The notes beneath the pieces are model-generated. The model was given only the letters and a program-made list of their open reading frames with translations, made no database searches and was not told the DNA's origin. This document shows positions 35,490-47,325 of a stretch of DNA of 64,000 bases, piece after piece; the stretch's first letter is position 1; the number at the start of each line of letters is the position of its first letter. Position numbers and translations under genes: made by a program. This DNA comes from Ampullaceana balthica (Eukaryota; Mollusca; Gastropoda; Lymnaeidae), in contig CALYLW010001414.1 of NCBI GenBank assembly GCA_944989445.1, forward strand, positions 22,501-86,500, given 5' to 3'.

Positions 35490-36060
35490 TAATGCGATAA
35501 AACGGGTTATTTTATAGTCTATGTTCTGCTTCTAACTTACAAGACTACGAGTATTTATCTTATTAAATCATTCATACGCTCTAAGTGTTATTTAATGGTA
35601 AATGTGATTGCTTTCATGGATGGCCACAAAGGAAAATAAACATTGAAAAGAACTTACCGGGGCTTTCTAAGAAGAAATTGCATTGAATATAGTTATAAAT
35701 GTAATTGGGTAAGATTGAGGCTAATTGGCAGCACATTAATTTTATGCAGAGGGAAACATTTGTGAAATTTTGAAGGGTACTTTTCATTGGTATTGGCAGG
35801 CGTCAATAATATCACCCAAACCTGGGTCGAACTAAATCTATCTTAGCCACTGTTAACATTCTTTTAAGCATAACTTTGGGTGAACTTTTAGATTAAATTT
35901 TAAGTTCAATCCTTGCGAAATAACTTTAGGGATATATGAAAAAATTATTTGAGGGCAGACGAATTATGAAAACTTACATTTTAATATTAGTTTGTATATA
36001 CCTACGTATATTATCGGATCTAGCATCGGAAGCAAATTGAATAAAGATTTATTTAACTTA
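35490..36060. other. AT-rich DNA, nothing recognised
   Basis: Short open frames show no family pattern, and no transposon end is visible. Confidence 0.5.
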
Positions 36061-36064
36061 GGTG

Positions 36065-36310
36065 CTTATATGGTACAAGTGATTTTTTTGTTCGAATCTC
36101 CGTTAAGGCAGATATTTATTCCCGGGGCCAGGGGTGTCCCTGAGTCCACCCAGCTCCAAAATGGGTACCTGATAAACTTTAGGGAAATAAGGATGGCTGG
36201 GAATAGCATGATCCTTCACAGCCGTGGCCTGTAAAATCTGAGTCACTTGTCTTTACAGAAAACGTGGACGCAATAATCTTCTGTATAGAAGAAGCGTCTT
36301 TATAGATACG
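36065..36310 (+). mobile_element. tRNA-derived SINE with LINE-type 3' tail
   Basis: A B-box-like GTTCGAATCTCC near 36095 is followed by the central block GGGGTGTCCCTGAGTCCACC with CAGCTCC and GGGTACCTGA, then CAGCCGTGGCCTGTAAAATC. It ends with GGACGCAATAATCTTCTGTA and TAGAAGAAGCGTC. The last part matches the 3' end of the LINE at 63030-63724. An inverted copy lies at 49655-49883. Confidence 0.75.
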
Positions 36311-36518
36311 TTATTAAGACAAGAACTCTATAATAATAATAATAAATTGATTATTTATATAGCGCTGTATCCCAGTAAGGAACTGGGCTCACAGCGCTTT
36401 ACATGAAAGAAATAACATACCTATAAATATTAAATTAACTTTCATATCATAACAAACACAAAAATTACAGTACATTATACATAAGCTACGTTAATCATTT
36501 ACAAGAAATGTTGTTTCA

Positions 36519-38440
36519 TTAATTTTGAAAATAAATGTTGAAAAGATGTGTCTTAAGTGCAGTCTTGAAGGACTTGGTTGTTTGAATACTACGTATGTGT
36601 AATGGTAGAGAATTCCATTGTTTGGCTGCACAAAAAGAGAACGACCTTTCACCAAATGTTTTGGTGCGTGTCGTAGGAACAGAGAGAACGCGTGTGTCTG
36701 CAGAAGATCGTAGCTGGCGAGTGGGTGAGTAGACCGACAAAAGTTCAGTAAGATACGATGGGCATGAGTCCGAAAAGAAGTTGTGACAGAGAACGGCCAG
36801 TTTGTAATCAATACGGGCTTGTATAGGCAGCCAATGAAGTGAGTGAAGAAGTGGAGTAACATGGTCATGTTTTTTTGCCTTGAGCACCAGTCTGGCAGCT
36901 GAATTTTGAACTTTCTGTAGTTTTTCAATGCATTGTTTTGGCGCACCTGACAGAAGAGAATTGCAGTAATCCATACGAGCTAGTACAAGAGCACAGACTA
37001 GAGTTTTTGTTGCACTAACTGTTAAGTAATGACGGATTGAGCTGATCTGACGAATGGCAGTGTAGGCAGAGCGACAGATGTGATTGATAAAGTTGTTAAT
37101 AGACATGTTGTCAGAAATAATGTAGCCAAGATTCCTAGTCGATGTTGTGAACAGAATATCCGAACTGGCTACGTGAATTGACTTCGGAAGAGACAAAGTA
37201 CTGCGTGATTTATTGTTGCAAAATAGAAGTGCTTCAGTCTTGTCATCATTCAGCTTGAGTTTGCTGAACGTCATCCAAGACTTTACCTCATCAATGCACT
37301 CTTGCATCAATTGGACAGCGGAGTCCAAATTAGAGGGATCTGTGTGAGTATATAGCTGAGTATCATCTGCAAATGATTGGCTTTTAACTGAATGCTTTTC
37401 GAGCAGTAGAAGTAGTGGTCTTGTATACAGCACAAAAAGTACCGGACCCAAAACAGAGCCCTGAGGCACACCATAAAGCAAGTCAGCTTTGTGAGAGATA
37501 CAGCCATCTACTGATACTACCTGTGATCTGTTAGATAAGTATGATTGAAACCAAGCCAGAACTGAGCCAGAAATTCCAAAATAATTTTGCAGGGTTTTCA
37601 GCAGTGTTTGATGGTCGACAGTGTCAAAGGCTGCACTAAGATCTAAGAGGACCAATATAGAAATTTTCCCACTGTCCAGTGCGAGTAGGAGGTCATTTGT
37701 TACCTTTAACAGGGTGGTCTCTGTGCTGTGAGAAGGTCTGTAGGCCGACTGATTGGGACTTAGAAGAGTGTGGTCATTTAGATAAGCAAAAAGTTGTTTT
37801 AAGACTAGTTTTTCAATGACTTTCGACAAAAATGAAATATTAGACACAGGTCGATAGTTGTTTAAATTGTTTTGGTCTAACCCTTGTTTTTTCAGCAAGG
37901 GTTTTATAATAGCAGATTTACATAATGAAGGAAAGGTGCCAGATTTTAGACTTTCATTAACTATATTTGTTACTGTTGGGAGTAAGAGATCTAATGACTC
38001 AACCAATAGTGGAGTGGGGATGGGATCAAGAGAGCAGGACGTTGGCTTAGATTTTAGAATAATACTTTTGACCTCATTTTCCGTAACAGGCTGGAACATG
38101 TCAAAGCTTGACCTCACAGCAAAAGAAGGAGATAAATCATGTGGTGGCAACAACGTTCTGTCAAGTTCCTCACGAATTTTAGCAATTTTGTTGATAAAAA
38201 AGTTACAAAATATATCTGGCTGCTGATGCAGGGGATACACAGAGGGAAGGACCATAGCTTTACCACTCCCTCTGAGGTTATTACATACATTAAATAGCTG
38301 CCTACTAGTACTACTTGTGATTACTTTATTATTAAAATATGATGTTTTTGCTTGATGTACAATATTAGTAACACATCGCTTGGCAGCGGAATAAATTTGC
38401 TTATTGACGACAAGTCTCGACTTCAACCAAGTCTTTTCTG
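36519..38440 (-). pseudogene. LINE reverse transcriptase (ORF2, 3' part)
   Basis: A 635-codon open frame. Motifs: LNNYRPVSNISFLSKVIEKL around residue 188, LLDLSAAFDTVDH at 260, GVPQGSVLGPVLF at 319, SFADDTQLY at 351 with the catalytic Asp pair, and KTEALLF and LGYIISD further on. The C-terminal region FSFCAAKQWNSLPLHIRSIQ...SFKTALKTHLF is typical of CR1/L2 elements. This part is intact but separated by a frame break from the endonuclease. Confidence 0.92.
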
Positions 38441-39945
38441 CTATACGTCGAGCTTTCTTGGCGCGTCGAAGTTCTTTCCCTTATTGTTAAATACCACGGA
38501 GCTGATCGTGTTGACTTGACATTGTGGCGGGTGACAGGGGCATGTAAGTCCAGCACAGAGAGTAGTGTACTATTCAGTTTATCCAAAGTGGGGCAGAGGT
38601 CAGGGGACACGGCCACACTTAAATCTTGCCGGAAGGCGTCGCGGTTCATGGCACGCAGATTGCGAAGGTCCCGGAATTTTGTGGGAGGAGGGGGGGCAAT
38701 CACCCCAAGTTCACAAATAACACAAAAGTGATCTGAGGACAGCTCTTCTGTTACGATTGCGGATTTGACAAGGCAATCGTCAGGTCTGTGTAATACCCAA
38801 TCAATTATATGTCCTCTATTATGGGTAGGTTTATCAATCATTTGATCAATGTTGAATGAATCCAAAAGCTCGACCATCTTTGCTGTCATGGGATTCTGCG
38901 GTTGATCATAATGAATGTTCATGTCACCTACTATCATGTAAGTGCCAGGCAGAGTGTTGGCATGGTCCAAAATTCCTGGAATTCCTCAAGAAATTTGGCA
39001 TCTGTTAATTTATTTTTTTTGCTCGGAAAGACACGGTAGATGCACAAAAAGTGGATGATACGATGGGGCACTGACAATGTGATTTGAACTAACTCAAAGG
39101 ATGTGTGAGCAAACTCGAATTCTGTTATAAATGAAAGCTCTTGTGACAGCGTACTTCTGTTGACAGCAGCTAGGCCCCCACCTCGAGTGGCACGTGGAAA
39201 TGATCGAACAGAATAGCCAGGTGGAGCAATATCAGCACACTTTCCCTCATCACCAGTTTGTCGAAACCAGGTCTCCTGAATAAACATGATGTCTATTTGC
39301 CTGTCCATGATAAATTCGCATACAGCGGTACGTTTGTCACATGGACCAAGTGACTGAGCGTTAAATGACGCGATGCAGAGATTTCTTTCTGTATAGTTGG
39401 GAGACGTTTTGATAGGTAAAACATTTGAAATGTTATAAGAACGTTGATGGCTGTCTACACCAACATGAAAATCAGAGTTAGGTCTTTGTTTGGAAATAAG
39501 GACAGGGATTCGTCTCTGTTTTCGTTTCCCACCACGAGATTTACGCTTCCGAGGAAGGTTTCGGCCAATACACAGATCCTTAAGCATACACACCAGTTCA
39601 GATGTTATGCGTGTATGCTTCGTGTTCATTGATAAAAGGCAATTTCGTGTGTAGTGTAATGGTCGCCTACCTGTGTGCCGTCGGGCATTGCTATTGTCCG
39701 CTTCGTGGGCTTGTCCGAACGTTGATCGTAAGAACAAAGATGGCTGACATTGTAGCCGGACAAAGACGTTGAGTCTTGCAAAGAAAAACAGCCAAAAAAT
39801 AAACAATCCAACATTTTGAGAAATGAAAAAGGTAGCTCGTCCAAAACAGGGATCCATAAAGAACATCCTGATCCAGAAATAACAATAACAAAACAGTCCA
39901 ATACTTAAGAAATTCACAAATAAACAGGAGCTCGACGCTATTCAT
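38401..39945 (-). pseudogene. LINE apurinic-type endonuclease (ORF2, 5' part), frameshifted
   Basis: From 39917 to 38934 the frame holds a basic region (RKRKSRGGKRKQRR) and the first half of the endonuclease (CIASFNAQSLGPCDKRTAV, IMFIQETWF, GGLAAV). From 38970 to 38401 another frame continues with MIVGDMNIHYDQP, HIIDWVLHR and SSDHFCVICEL. The two halves overlap at about 38934-38970, so one small insertion or deletion broke the gene. Confidence 0.88.
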
Positions 39946-39960
39946 GCCTATTAGGCGTAG

Positions 39961-40281
39961 CCTCGTTCCGGATCTATAGAAGAAATAAAGGAACTATTCT
40001 AAAATATGTGAAAGCTCCTAATGCTACTGCCAAAATTTCAAACTTAGGATGTCTATACTTCTCAAATGCCAATGAACTAAAAACCCTAGACCCTGAAGTG
40101 GTATGAGAATGTGAAACTGATGTACTGGTACCCTTTCATAATTCTTCAATAATGTCAGCCACTCTTGCGTCTGTACCTTAAATTCCAAAAACAGCCAAAA
40201 GGGAAGATATTAAATTTTATTTCTGATGTATTGATTTATAATGTTCTTATTATTACTTTCTTACAAAAATATATTCTCTTT
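39961..40281. other. Spacer without recognised features
   Basis: AT-rich, with no repeat boundary or coding pattern seen. Confidence 0.4.
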
Positions 40282-40631
40282 GGGGCCGTCCATACATGAC
40301 GTCACATGTCGTCACAAAAACCTTACACCCCCCCCCTTCAATATGACATCACAAAGCTTTACCGCCCGCACCCCCTCCCCACCCATAAGAGTCGTATTTT
40401 CTATTTGAAAATGAGCCTGTTTCAAATCACTTTTTTGTCATTTAAGTATGTTTTTAGCGAAGCCTTGTAAACCGTCATTAAATAATGTGTAAGTGTAAGC
40501 AATGAATTATTTAAGTGGGAATTTTATTTAAAGTTGCGCTTTTGGTGTGACGTCACATTTCTTTAACGCTCCTCAAATGTGTGATCCCCCCTCCGCCTCC
40601 CAGGTGCGTGACATCATTTATGGACGGCCCC
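40282..40631. mobile_element. Small TIR element (GGGGCCGTCC family), 3-bp duplication TTT
   Basis: Ends GGGGCCGTCCATACATGACG and TCATTTATGGACGGCCCC are inverted repeats flanked by TTT on both sides (40279-40281 and 40632-40634). The body has TGACGTCACATTTCTTTAA. No coding capacity. The 3-bp duplication would fit the PIF/Harbinger group but does not prove it. Confidence 0.75.
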
Positions 40632-40888
40632 TTTCTTCACTAAAGGAGGGGTGGCAAACTTCACATCCGCCAGGGTAGCAGAAACCAAAGATACGCTGCT
40701 GGAAATCAGGCAACAAAATGCATTCAATAAAAATGTAGAAACTGCGAGCATTTGCTAAGCCGGTCGGAGATTAATACGATAAGGCATTATTTTGTTTTCC
40801 AGATTTGACACGGGACGCTAACAGTTTTTTTCCCAAACTCTTTTATAGTCACGAAGTATTTTGAAATGTTTAGTATGCATACCCGGCA

Positions 40889-41544
40889 GTGACGAAACGC
40901 AGCCCTGAATATGTACAGAAAGTGGCTGCCCTTGAGACGATTGAAGGGTTCGCGGGAACCCAAGTGAAAGTGTTCACGGATGGATCTGCCAGCTTGAGAG
41001 AAGGAACTGCAGGATATGGTGCGCTCATCTTATACCCAATAGGAGGGCCACCAGAAGAACAACTTTCAGGTCCCTGTGGGACTATGGCATCGAATTACGA
41101 TGCGGAGCTTGAGGCTATACACAGGGCCCTGAATAGTGTGCACCAGAAAATGCAAGGGTCGGACATTTTCGGTTTCAACACGGTATTGTTTTGCGGGAGT
41201 GGGCTGTCAACACGACAGCCAGGGAGGTTTTCGCTAACATGCCCATGCCAAGCCGTTCAGACCATTGGTGGAATTTGAGTCGCAAACACCAGAGTTTACT
41301 GACTAAAATGAGAACAGAGCACTGCCCAACCAACTCGTACTTTCACAGGCTAGACCACAATAGGGACTCGAACTGCCGTCATTGCAGCCTAGCCTCTGAG
41401 ACAGTCTTACACCCGCTGGCGTCTTGTCCCGCGCTAGACATAGACGGGGAGGTAAGGGAGGCAAACGATAAGACAATGTTGTATGGCACTGCTCAGCAGA
41501 TGGAACAGGTTGCCCAGTTATTAGCCAAGGCCCTAAGAGACTAG
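40889..41544 (+). pseudogene. LINE fragment: RNase H domain and C-terminal zinc knuckle
   Basis: First frame: QVKVFTDGSASLREGTAGYG and ASNYDAELEAIHRALN, matching the catalytic Asp and Glu regions of an RNase H domain. A frame change near 41190 leads to SDHWWNLSRKHQSLLTKMRT, EHCPTNSYFHRL and a Cys/His cluster (CRHCSLASETVLHPLASCPA), the tail common in LINEs with RNase H. The terminal part of RNase H is deleted at the junction. The RT is not present. Confidence 0.75.
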
Positions 41545-41620
41545 TCTCAGGCCTACAGAATATGTGTTTACTTTGGTTTATTTAGTATACACTTTATATC
41601 ATATAGAGCAGGACTGTGAC

Positions 41621-41835
41621 CAGAGGCGTCACTAGGGTTGGTGTCACCCACTGCGGTAGCTCATGGTGTCACCCACTGTGGTAGCTCATGGTGTCACCCC
41701 CTTACGACTTAACCCATAGACATCCACCGAGTCTGCCAGTGAGAATAAATGAAACATACAGAGTTTTAGATTTTGGTGTCACCCTTTGTGATGGTGTCAC
41801 CCGGTGCGGTTCGTACCCCCCTGGTGACGCCACTG
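41621..41835. mobile_element. hAT MITE of the 1752-4837 family
   Basis: Ends CAGAGGCGTCACTAGGGTTG and CCCCTGGTGACGCCACTG. It carries three copies of the subterminal GGTGTCACCC block with TAGCTCAT, also seen at the right end of the 3.1-kb element. Flanks ACTGTGAC and ACCGCGAT differ by three transitions, compatible with an aged 8-bp duplication. Confidence 0.8.
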
Positions 41836-41923
41836 ACCGCGATAAAGCGTTTAAATTAACTACAAGTTACACTAACGAGTTGTGTGATCAAGACAATAAA
41901 TGAAAGATTTATTAATACAATTA

Positions 41924-42346
41924 GGGGCCGTCCAAAAAGGACTACACGCACCTAGGGGGAGGGGGGCGGCACACATTTGTGACGATGTGTGACGAGGGGA
42001 AATAGGGGATGCTTGAGAAATGTGACGTCACATTAAAACTCGCAACTTTAAATAAAAGGTCCACTTAAATATTTGATTTCTTACAATTTATTTTATGATG
42101 TTTTACATGGCTTCACGCTTGTTGCGATATCAGAGTGCAGCCTTACACTAAATACATACTTAAATGACAATAAAAAAAAGATATGAAACATGCTCTTTTT
42201 CAAATATAAAATATATCTTTTATGGGGGGGGGGAGTTTTGTGACGTCATATTTGAGGGGGTCTAAGTGTTTGTGACGACTCGTGACGAATCGGGGGGGGG
42301 TGAAAAAATCGTCCAAAATCGCGTTACGTCATTTATGGACGGCCCC
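41924..42346. mobile_element. Small TIR element (GGGGCCGTCC family), 3-bp duplication TTA
   Basis: Ends GGGGCCGTCC and GGACGGCCCC are flanked by TTA on both sides (41921-41923 and 42347-42349). The body shares GTGACGATGTGTGACGAGGG, AAATGTGACGTCACAT and the final ACGTCATTTATGGACG with the copies at 40282 and 4370. Confidence 0.8.
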
Positions 42347-42349
42347 TTA

Positions 42350-43645
42350 TACACACGTAGATATTTCGGTCTAACATATAATTAAAATTTAATTAAATTA
42401 TATAATACATACTATAACATTGAAAAATAATAATTAAGCAAAGATACTTTTTAACTCAGAGACGACAAGAAGGAAGATGGTCAGAATTACTTAAGAAACA
42501 TACGGAATATAATTATAAGAAGAGAAAGGGGGTACAAAAGTTACAGTTAAAAACACAGCTGTAAAACAAGATTATATAGTTACGTAAAATTGTGTATTTG
42601 GTTTAATCCGTATGGGCATTATGGAGCCAACGTAGCAACTCGGTTTATAAATATAATTTCCATGTAAATCTTATCGTGTATATTGCTCACATATAGAATG
42701 CCAGTCAAATGAACATCGTTTATTTTAATTTGCAGTGATTATTATTTCAGCTTAACATTTTTATGTCCCATATTAGTGAAAGGAAAAGGAAAAAAACTTT
42801 TGAATCATTTCAATTCGACAATGAAATCTCAAAATTATTTTATTGCATGTTTTGTAATCTCTTGACAATAATATTAAATACATAAATTAAAGAAGTCTTT
42901 TTTTTAAAATATTATTGGTACATGTTAATTATTTGAGAAGCGCTGATATCTTATTTGCTATCATTTTAGCGCCATAGTGACTCCTGAGTCCTGAGTTCTG
43001 GGAGAAAGTTTAAATTTTGAGAGAAATGTATCCAAGCCAAACGATATTCTCGACAGTTCACCAGTTCAATTTTTAATGAAAACATAAAAATTTGAGGTTT
43101 GTGGGAACATAACATATTCCAAATTTTAGGGCAATACAATATGAGTTACATCAAATATTTATTTTAAAAAATGCTGAATGCGCTTTGTTGGCGTCAAAAT
43201 GTGGAACGCGAGAAGGTCACGTTAACCTTAAATAAAAGAATGGCGTAAGTAAAGCATCCCTAAACTTTCAACGATTTGGGTCAACACGACCAGGCTTGAA
43301 ATTGACCCTCTTCCGTGCACTGGCTTTGCAATAAGGTCGACGTCTAGTTCTAGAATGTCATGGCTGGCACGTGACCTCAAGATAACTTCAAGTTTCCCTC
43401 CCCGCATCTCGTGTTACATAAGTGAAAATGATAACATCATGAAAAGTCCCGAAAGGTTTTTTCTCATTTCTTCCTTCCAAGATTAACTCACAAATAATAC
43501 TTTTAGTTCCAAATTTAACATTGAAATGTTGACGTAATAATACCCCCCCCCCACTTTACCACCCTTTAACAAGTGTGTATATCCCTTCAGACCTTGTTAA
43601 TTTTATATGTCTAAAACATATTTGTGGTTAAAATAATTGTAAGTG
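42350..43645. other. AT-rich DNA, nothing recognised
   Basis: No coding pattern, repeat boundary or RNA gene is visible apart from a C run near 43545. Confidence 0.5.
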
Positions 43646-43654
43646 GCACGGCCA

Positions 43655-43978
43655 TAAGTTGCGTGAAACACATCAGCCATTCAAGAATGTCGTGAAACAC
43701 ATCAGCCATTCAAGAATGCCGTGAAACACATCAGCCATTCAAGAATGTCGTGAAACACATCAGCCATTCAAGAATGTCTTGAAACACATCAGCCATTCAA
43801 GAATGTCGTGAAACACATCAGCCATTCAAGAATGTCGTGAAACACATCAGCCATTCAAGAATGTCGTGAAACACATCAGCCATTCAAGAATGTCGTGAAA
43901 CACATCAGCCATTCAAGAATGTCGTGAAACACATCAGCCATTCAAGAATGTCGTGAAACACATCAGCCATTCAAGATT
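43655..43978 (+). repeat. 29-bp minisatellite, about 11 copies
   Basis: Unit GTCGTGAAACACATCAGCCA plus TTCAAGAAT; copies nearly identical. It runs directly into a LINE 3' end. Confidence 0.96.
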
Positions 43979-43984
43979 TCGGCT

Positions 43985-44320
43985 GAGGTGAAATCAGAGA
44001 CCCGAGAGGTCATTCTCTTTTTGTGCAGCCAAACAATGGAATTCTCTACCATTACACATCCGTAGTATTCCAACTACCAAGTCCTTCAAGACTGCACTTA
44101 AGACGCATCTTTTCTAAATGTATTTACAAAATTAATGAAACAACTTTTGTTTTAATGATTAGCGCGTAGCTTATGTGTAATGTACTGTCCTTTATGTTGT
44201 TATTATGGTATGAATGGTTATTTAATTATTATATGTATGTTAGGATCTCCATGTAAAGCGCTGTGAGCCCGTTTCCTTACTGGGATACAGCGCTATATAA
44301 ATTATCAATTATTATTATTT
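43985..44320 (+). mobile_element. LINE (CR1/L2-like) 3' end, plus orientation
   Basis: It encodes the last residues of the RT chain (SFSFCAAKQWNSLPLHIRS, TTKSFKTALKTHLF) and has the palindromic AAAGCGCTGTGAGCCCG... ATACAGCGCT tail with (ATT)n. It is 5'-truncated. Confidence 0.9.
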
Positions 44321-44334
44321 TTAGGGTAACTTGA

Positions 44335-45085
44335 TAATTAAGTATTTTAAGCATCGAAGATTGTCAAATGCCCAAAAAAAGTTTCGTTGAAATAGATTAG
44401 TGAGCATCTTTAGTTAGCGCCTGCGTTTTTAAGATGACGCCAATGTGATAGAAATTGGGTCAGAATTGTTGATATGGGAGATGTGTACGTAAAATGAGTA
44501 GGATGAGCAATGTCAACAATTTATTTTAAAGACATGATGTCATTTGATCAAATGGTCAAGTGAGGTATTAGCTAGTGGCTGTCCATGTAGGGTAGCTTGT
44601 GTGCAGAGATCGGAGAATGGTACTTTGAATGTGTGGCTGTGGTTGTTCGAACTTAGATAATGCAGGCTGTAAGCGGAAAATTAAAATACACAATTTAAAG
44701 AATTTAATTTTTTGTTTAATGTATCGAGTTCACTAATAAATTCTTGAAGATGGATGCTTCCTCTGATAATTTACACAATTAAGAAATGAAACATGATTCG
44801 CTTAGCATCAAGACCCCCCAAATAGGACTCTGACTGCTAAGCAGTTGAAAAATCTATGACAATGAGGACATTTCATGACAAATGCTACTGACAACAGGAA
44901 GTAAAAATCAAATCTTCAAAATAAGCTATAAATTCAAGACGATTTCTTAATCGTTGTATCCACATTCCTGATGAGACGATAATCTCTTACAAGGTATATT
45001 ATATTTATATGGCATCCGCCTGTCATCAGGGGCGTTGACTCATGCGATCCTTCCTTCCCCCCCCTCCTTTCACGTGGCTCTTCTC
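44335..45085. other. AT-rich DNA, nothing recognised
   Basis: No gene or repeat is supported here. Confidence 0.5.
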
Positions 45086-45105
45086 TCCTATCTGTGTTGA
45101 GTGCC

Positions 45106-45240
45106 CTCACGTACCTTTGGCCACCAGAGAGTGCGCCCCTCACGTACCTTTGGCCACCAGAGAGTGCGCCCCTCACGTACCTTTGGCCACCAGAGAGTGC
45201 GCCCCTCACGTACCTTTGGCCAACAGAGAGTGCGCTCCTC
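45106..45240 (+). repeat. 33-bp tandem repeat, four copies
   Basis: Unit CACGTACCTTTGGCCACCAG plus AGAGTGCGCCCCT. GC-rich compared with its surroundings; the period is a multiple of three, so several frames stay open. Confidence 0.95.
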
Positions 45241-45244
45241 AGCA

Positions 45245-45815
45245 ATGGCTTCAAAGGGTATATTAAATTCTATAAGCAAACTGTTTTCTTATACATGAGA
45301 TTGGTTTTAGTAATCTCATATGTCCTTATAGTGAAGGTCAAGGTCTTTGTTTGATTTGGTCAACCTAATATTCATAGGTTGGACACTTTCACAACCTTGG
45401 TGCACGCATACAAATCCCAAATTTTTTCTTGAATTTATTTTCAAGAGATTCACTATCTAATGCTGCATACTTTTACATGAAATGTCATTTCAACTCTATT
45501 TAGAGACCTTAAAATTAAGGGCAGGTTAAACCCCTAAAATCATAATTTTGTGTTAAAAAACGTTAATTTTGGAAATCACCTTTTTACTAAGTATATTCAT
45601 TTCCAAATACAATGACATACTTATCTTTTAAATAAACGCATTAAAAGTATTTTAATTTAATTATTTAAACCGGTAAGGTATGAGAAAAAATACCTAATTA
45701 ATCATGCAAAATTTTTTAATTATTTAAATTGTCCATAACTTTGCTTAATTTTAAGCCTTTCAAAAAATTTAAAATATAAAAAGCTCTTTGATGAAACTTA
45801 TGATCAGAAATCTAT
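45245..45815. other. AT-rich DNA, nothing recognised
   Basis: No supported feature. Confidence 0.5.
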
Positions 45816-45819
45816 GTTT

Positions 45820-45986
45820 TAATGAACTAGGCTATAATGTATATGTTTGGTATAATTTTAATGAACTATATATGTATACTTTTGGTATATTTTTTAATAA
45901 ACTATATATGTATATTTTTGGTATATTTTTTAATGAACTACATATGTATATTTTTGGTATAATTTTTAATGAACTATATATGTATT
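45820..45986 (+). repeat. Tandem repeat of about 38 bp, four copies
   Basis: Units with AATGAACTATATATGTATA and TTTTTGGTATAATTTTT. It abuts a LINE 3' end. Confidence 0.85.
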
Positions 45987-46228
45987 CCAACTACCAAGTC
46001 CTTCAAGACTGCACTTAAGACACATCTTTTCAAAATTTAATTTCAAAATTAATGAAACATTTCTTTTAATGATTAACGTAGCTTATGTTTAACGTACTGT
46101 CATTTATTTAGTTGTAATGATATGAATCTTCATTTATTACTTATATGTATGTTACTATCTTCATGTAAAGCGCTGTGAGCCCAGTTCCTTACTGGGATAC
46201 AGCGCTATTTAATTATCAATTCATTATT
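45987..46228 (+). mobile_element. LINE (CR1/L2-like) 3' end, plus orientation
   Basis: It starts in TTCCAACTACCAAGTCCTTC, homologous to 44068, and ends with the GCGCTGTGAGCCCAGTTCCT palindrome and an AT-rich tail. Confidence 0.88.
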
Positions 46229-46236
46229 ATGTATAT

Positions 46237-46655
46237 TAGGGCTGGTACTGTTTAAAAAATTTTGTTCGATTAATCAGGAAAAATTTTAATCAATTAATTT
46301 CGATTAATTATATTTTATATAACGCATATATAGATCCCGTTAAGTTGCGATTCATTATTTCGTGAAATGGGCTAAGTCGCGGTAATTCCATGTCTCCCAA
46401 ATTTTGTGATGTAACAGAAAATTTGTTCTGCTATGTAAGAAATAAGGACAAAAAAATTTTTGTTTACGAATGCACCTAAATAAGTAATAATAATACGATG
46501 GAAAAGTATATAAGTAACTAAAAATATAAATTAATAATAAATTAGAGAAAAATATTATAAATATTTTCTCAAATTTTAATTGTTCAAATTAATTATAATC
46601 GATTAAAAATGTTAATGATTTATCGATTAATTAATCGTTAATTTCCGCAGCCCTA
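46237..46655. mobile_element. Non-autonomous hAT-like element with TAGGGCTG ends
   Basis: Ends TAGGGCTGGTACTG and CGCAGCCCTA; both subterminal regions are rich in CGATTAAT. Flanks ATGTATAT and ATATATAT match at seven of eight positions. The same terminal motif occurs at 58414. Confidence 0.75.
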
Positions 46656-46747
46656 ATATATATAATATATATTGTAATGAACTACAACTCTAATACTAAT
46701 AGTCAGCCATTAAATTGTCTCTGTATCCACCAGCTCCTTGTGTGACT

Positions 46748-47075
46748 AACAAAATAAATGATGATAACAAAATAAATGATGATAACGAAATAAATGATGA
46801 TAACGAAATAAATGATGATAACGAAATAAATGATGATAACGAAATAAATGATGATAACGAAATAAATGATGATAACGAAATAAATGATGATAACGAAATA
46901 AATGATGATAACGAAATAAATGATGATAACGAAATAAATGATGATAACAAAATAAATGATGATAACAAAATAAATGATGATAACAAAATAAATGATGATA
47001 ACAAAATAAATGATGATAACAAAATAAATGATGATAACAAAATAAATGATGATAACAAAATAAATGATGATAACG
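46748..47075 (+). repeat. 18-bp minisatellite, about 18 copies
   Basis: Unit AAATAAATGATGATAACG (or ...AACA). A switch from the AACG to the AACA variant happens near 46945. All frames across it are artefacts of an 18-bp period. Confidence 0.97.
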
Positions 47076-47210
47076 ATCAATTAAGTGCAAATGACTTTTA
47101 TTATAAAATATCACAGATGTTAGAACTATTCTGGTGGGGAAGTGGTCAAGACTGCCAAAGATATCTCAGATGGTAAAAATTTGTACAATCTTTAACTATA
47201 AATTTCACAA

Positions 47211-47216
47211 TTTATT
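47211..47216 (-). terminator. Poly(A) signal of the LRR gene
   Basis: AATAAA on the minus strand, 110 bp after the stop codon at 47326-47328, in AT-rich sequence. It is the first such hexamer downstream. Confidence 0.6.
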
Positions 47217-47325
47217 GAAGATTTTTTCATTGCGTCTTGATTTACACATTTACACTCCAGTTCATGAGATTACATTTCCCCAAACAATTTTATAAAGTTT
47301 GATTTCTGGTCTGTAACTGTTACTG

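Larger units (their letters stand above)
36335..39960 (-). mobile_element. LINE of the CR1/L2 group, nearly full length, inactive
   Basis: About 3.6 kb on the minus strand, with a poorly conserved 5' part, an endonuclease, a reverse transcriptase, a 3' palindrome (AGCGCTGTGAGCCCAGTTCC...ATACAGCGCT) and an (AAT)n-type tail at 36335-36348. Truncated 3' ends of the same family lie at 18385, 43990 and 45987. Frame breaks near 38420 and 38960 prevent a complete ORF2. The CR1/L2 placement is judged from the motifs and C-terminal pattern, not from a tree. Confidence 0.85.

Noticed and set aside
43655..43978. CRISPR-like regular array, as also at 4838, 49883 and others
   Set aside because: No spacers: the units are continuous tandem copies, and the host is a eukaryote.
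46696..47176. Frames of about 120-150 codons on both strands (LLSSFI, NEINDD)
   Set aside because: Translation of an 18-bp array downstream of the LRR gene.
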